Of a stretch of 64,000 bases of DNA, positions 63,915 through 64,000 are shown piece by piece. Both the position numbers and the translations under genes were made by a program. Source of the stretch: Caballeronia sp. NK8. GTDB lineage: Bacteria > Pseudomonadota > Gammaproteobacteria > Burkholderiales > Burkholderiaceae. Every line of letters begins with the position of its first letter. The first letter of the stretch is position 1. Location of the stretch: NCBI RefSeq assembly GCF_018408855.1, contig NZ_AP024326.1:496001-560000 (forward strand), in the 5' to 3' direction. The notes beneath the pieces are model-generated. The model searched no databases, was not told where the DNA came from, and was given only the letters and a program-made list of their open reading frames with translations.

Positions 63915-64000
63915 ATGAAATACAAGGACTATTACGCCGTCATGGGCGTGCCCCGAACAGCTACCGAAGCGGAGCTCAAGACCGCCCATCGCAAACTCGC
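63915..64000 (+). CDS. cbpA: DnaJ-like curved-DNA-binding protein CbpA, cut by window end
   Basis: The first 28 codons read MKYKDYYAVMGVPRTATEAE and then LKTAHRKLA, the start of a J domain as in CbpA (YKDYYxxxGVPRxAxxxEIKxAYRKLA). The usual tyrosine is histidine here (AHRK). The HPD motif and C-terminal domains lie beyond the window. A J-domain co-chaperone and nucleoid protein by family. Confidence 0.82.
   Translation, partial: MKYKDYYAVMGVPRTATEAELKTAHRKL

Overview
The window is GC-rich DNA from a betaproteobacterium, most likely the Burkholderia/Paraburkholderia/Caballeronia group. The evidence is the kind of genes present: a Burkholderia-type 16-strand porin, DUF4148 and DUF2934 proteins, short H-NS-family proteins, several LysR regulators, a DctPQM TRAP transporter, and IS types common in that group. 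It reads as an accessory, insertion-rich replicon region (second chromosome or megaplasmid type). About a third of the length is transposable elements, and many host genes are truncated, frameshifted or carry a single nonsense codon.

Layout. 1-670: 3' end of an IS21-family element whose complete copy lies at 50762-53310 in the same orientation; it cuts a small channel-like gene. 1-7.7 kb: a two-gene membrane operon, a porin with an amber codon, a DUF4148 protein, a MerR/B12-binding regulator of the CarH/LitR photoreceptor type, a porin fragment and a lipoprotein of the SgcJ/EcaC family. 8.0-14.9 kb: the one clearly intact metabolic locus, a divergent cluster with a Tat-exported TRAP binding protein, a fused DctQM permease, a LysR regulator, a COG4091-type NAD(P) oxidoreductase, a YgiN-like monooxygenase and a 3-hydroxyisobutyrate-dehydrogenase-family reductase. 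15-19.2 kb: decayed FdhF and PAS-kinase pieces, then small stress or nucleoid genes (DUF2934, cold-shock protein, H-NS-like). 19.2-22.9 kb: an IS21 element nested in an IS701 element. 23-29.9 kb: stress-type sensor kinases (two intact, one N-truncated, one fragment), one intact receiver protein and one broken one. 30-32.5 kb: an IS91-like element with a tyrosine recombinase and a HUH transposase, followed by a beheaded LtrA gene. 33-37 kb: small conserved genes of unknown function.

37-56 kb is a toxin-antitoxin and IS island: IS66, ISNCY, IS110, IS630 and IS21 elements are interspersed with two RES/Xre pairs, one Phd/VapC pair, one ParD/ParE pair, one RelB/RelE-like pair and an orphan ribbon-helix-helix antitoxin remnant. 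Target-site duplications can be read directly for IS66 (TCAGCTTA), IS630 (TA) and the second IS21 (AATAGCA, inside a pirin gene). 56-64 kb returns to ordinary genes: DoxX, PsiE, LysR, a MocR/PdxR-type regulator, MoaA, a broken bestrophin-like gene, Tn3 and ISNCY remnants, and the start of a cbpA-like gene.

How it works together. The TRAP cluster looks like a self-contained uptake and oxidation pathway for a small carboxylate or sugar acid under LysR control. The sensor kinases, receiver protein, cold-shock and CsbD/DUF2934 proteins suggest a general-stress function that is eroding. The two direct IS21 copies bracket about 50 kb and could recombine to delete or circularise the island; the toxin-antitoxin pairs would oppose such loss. 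All calls come from reading the sequence by eye; no database search was run.
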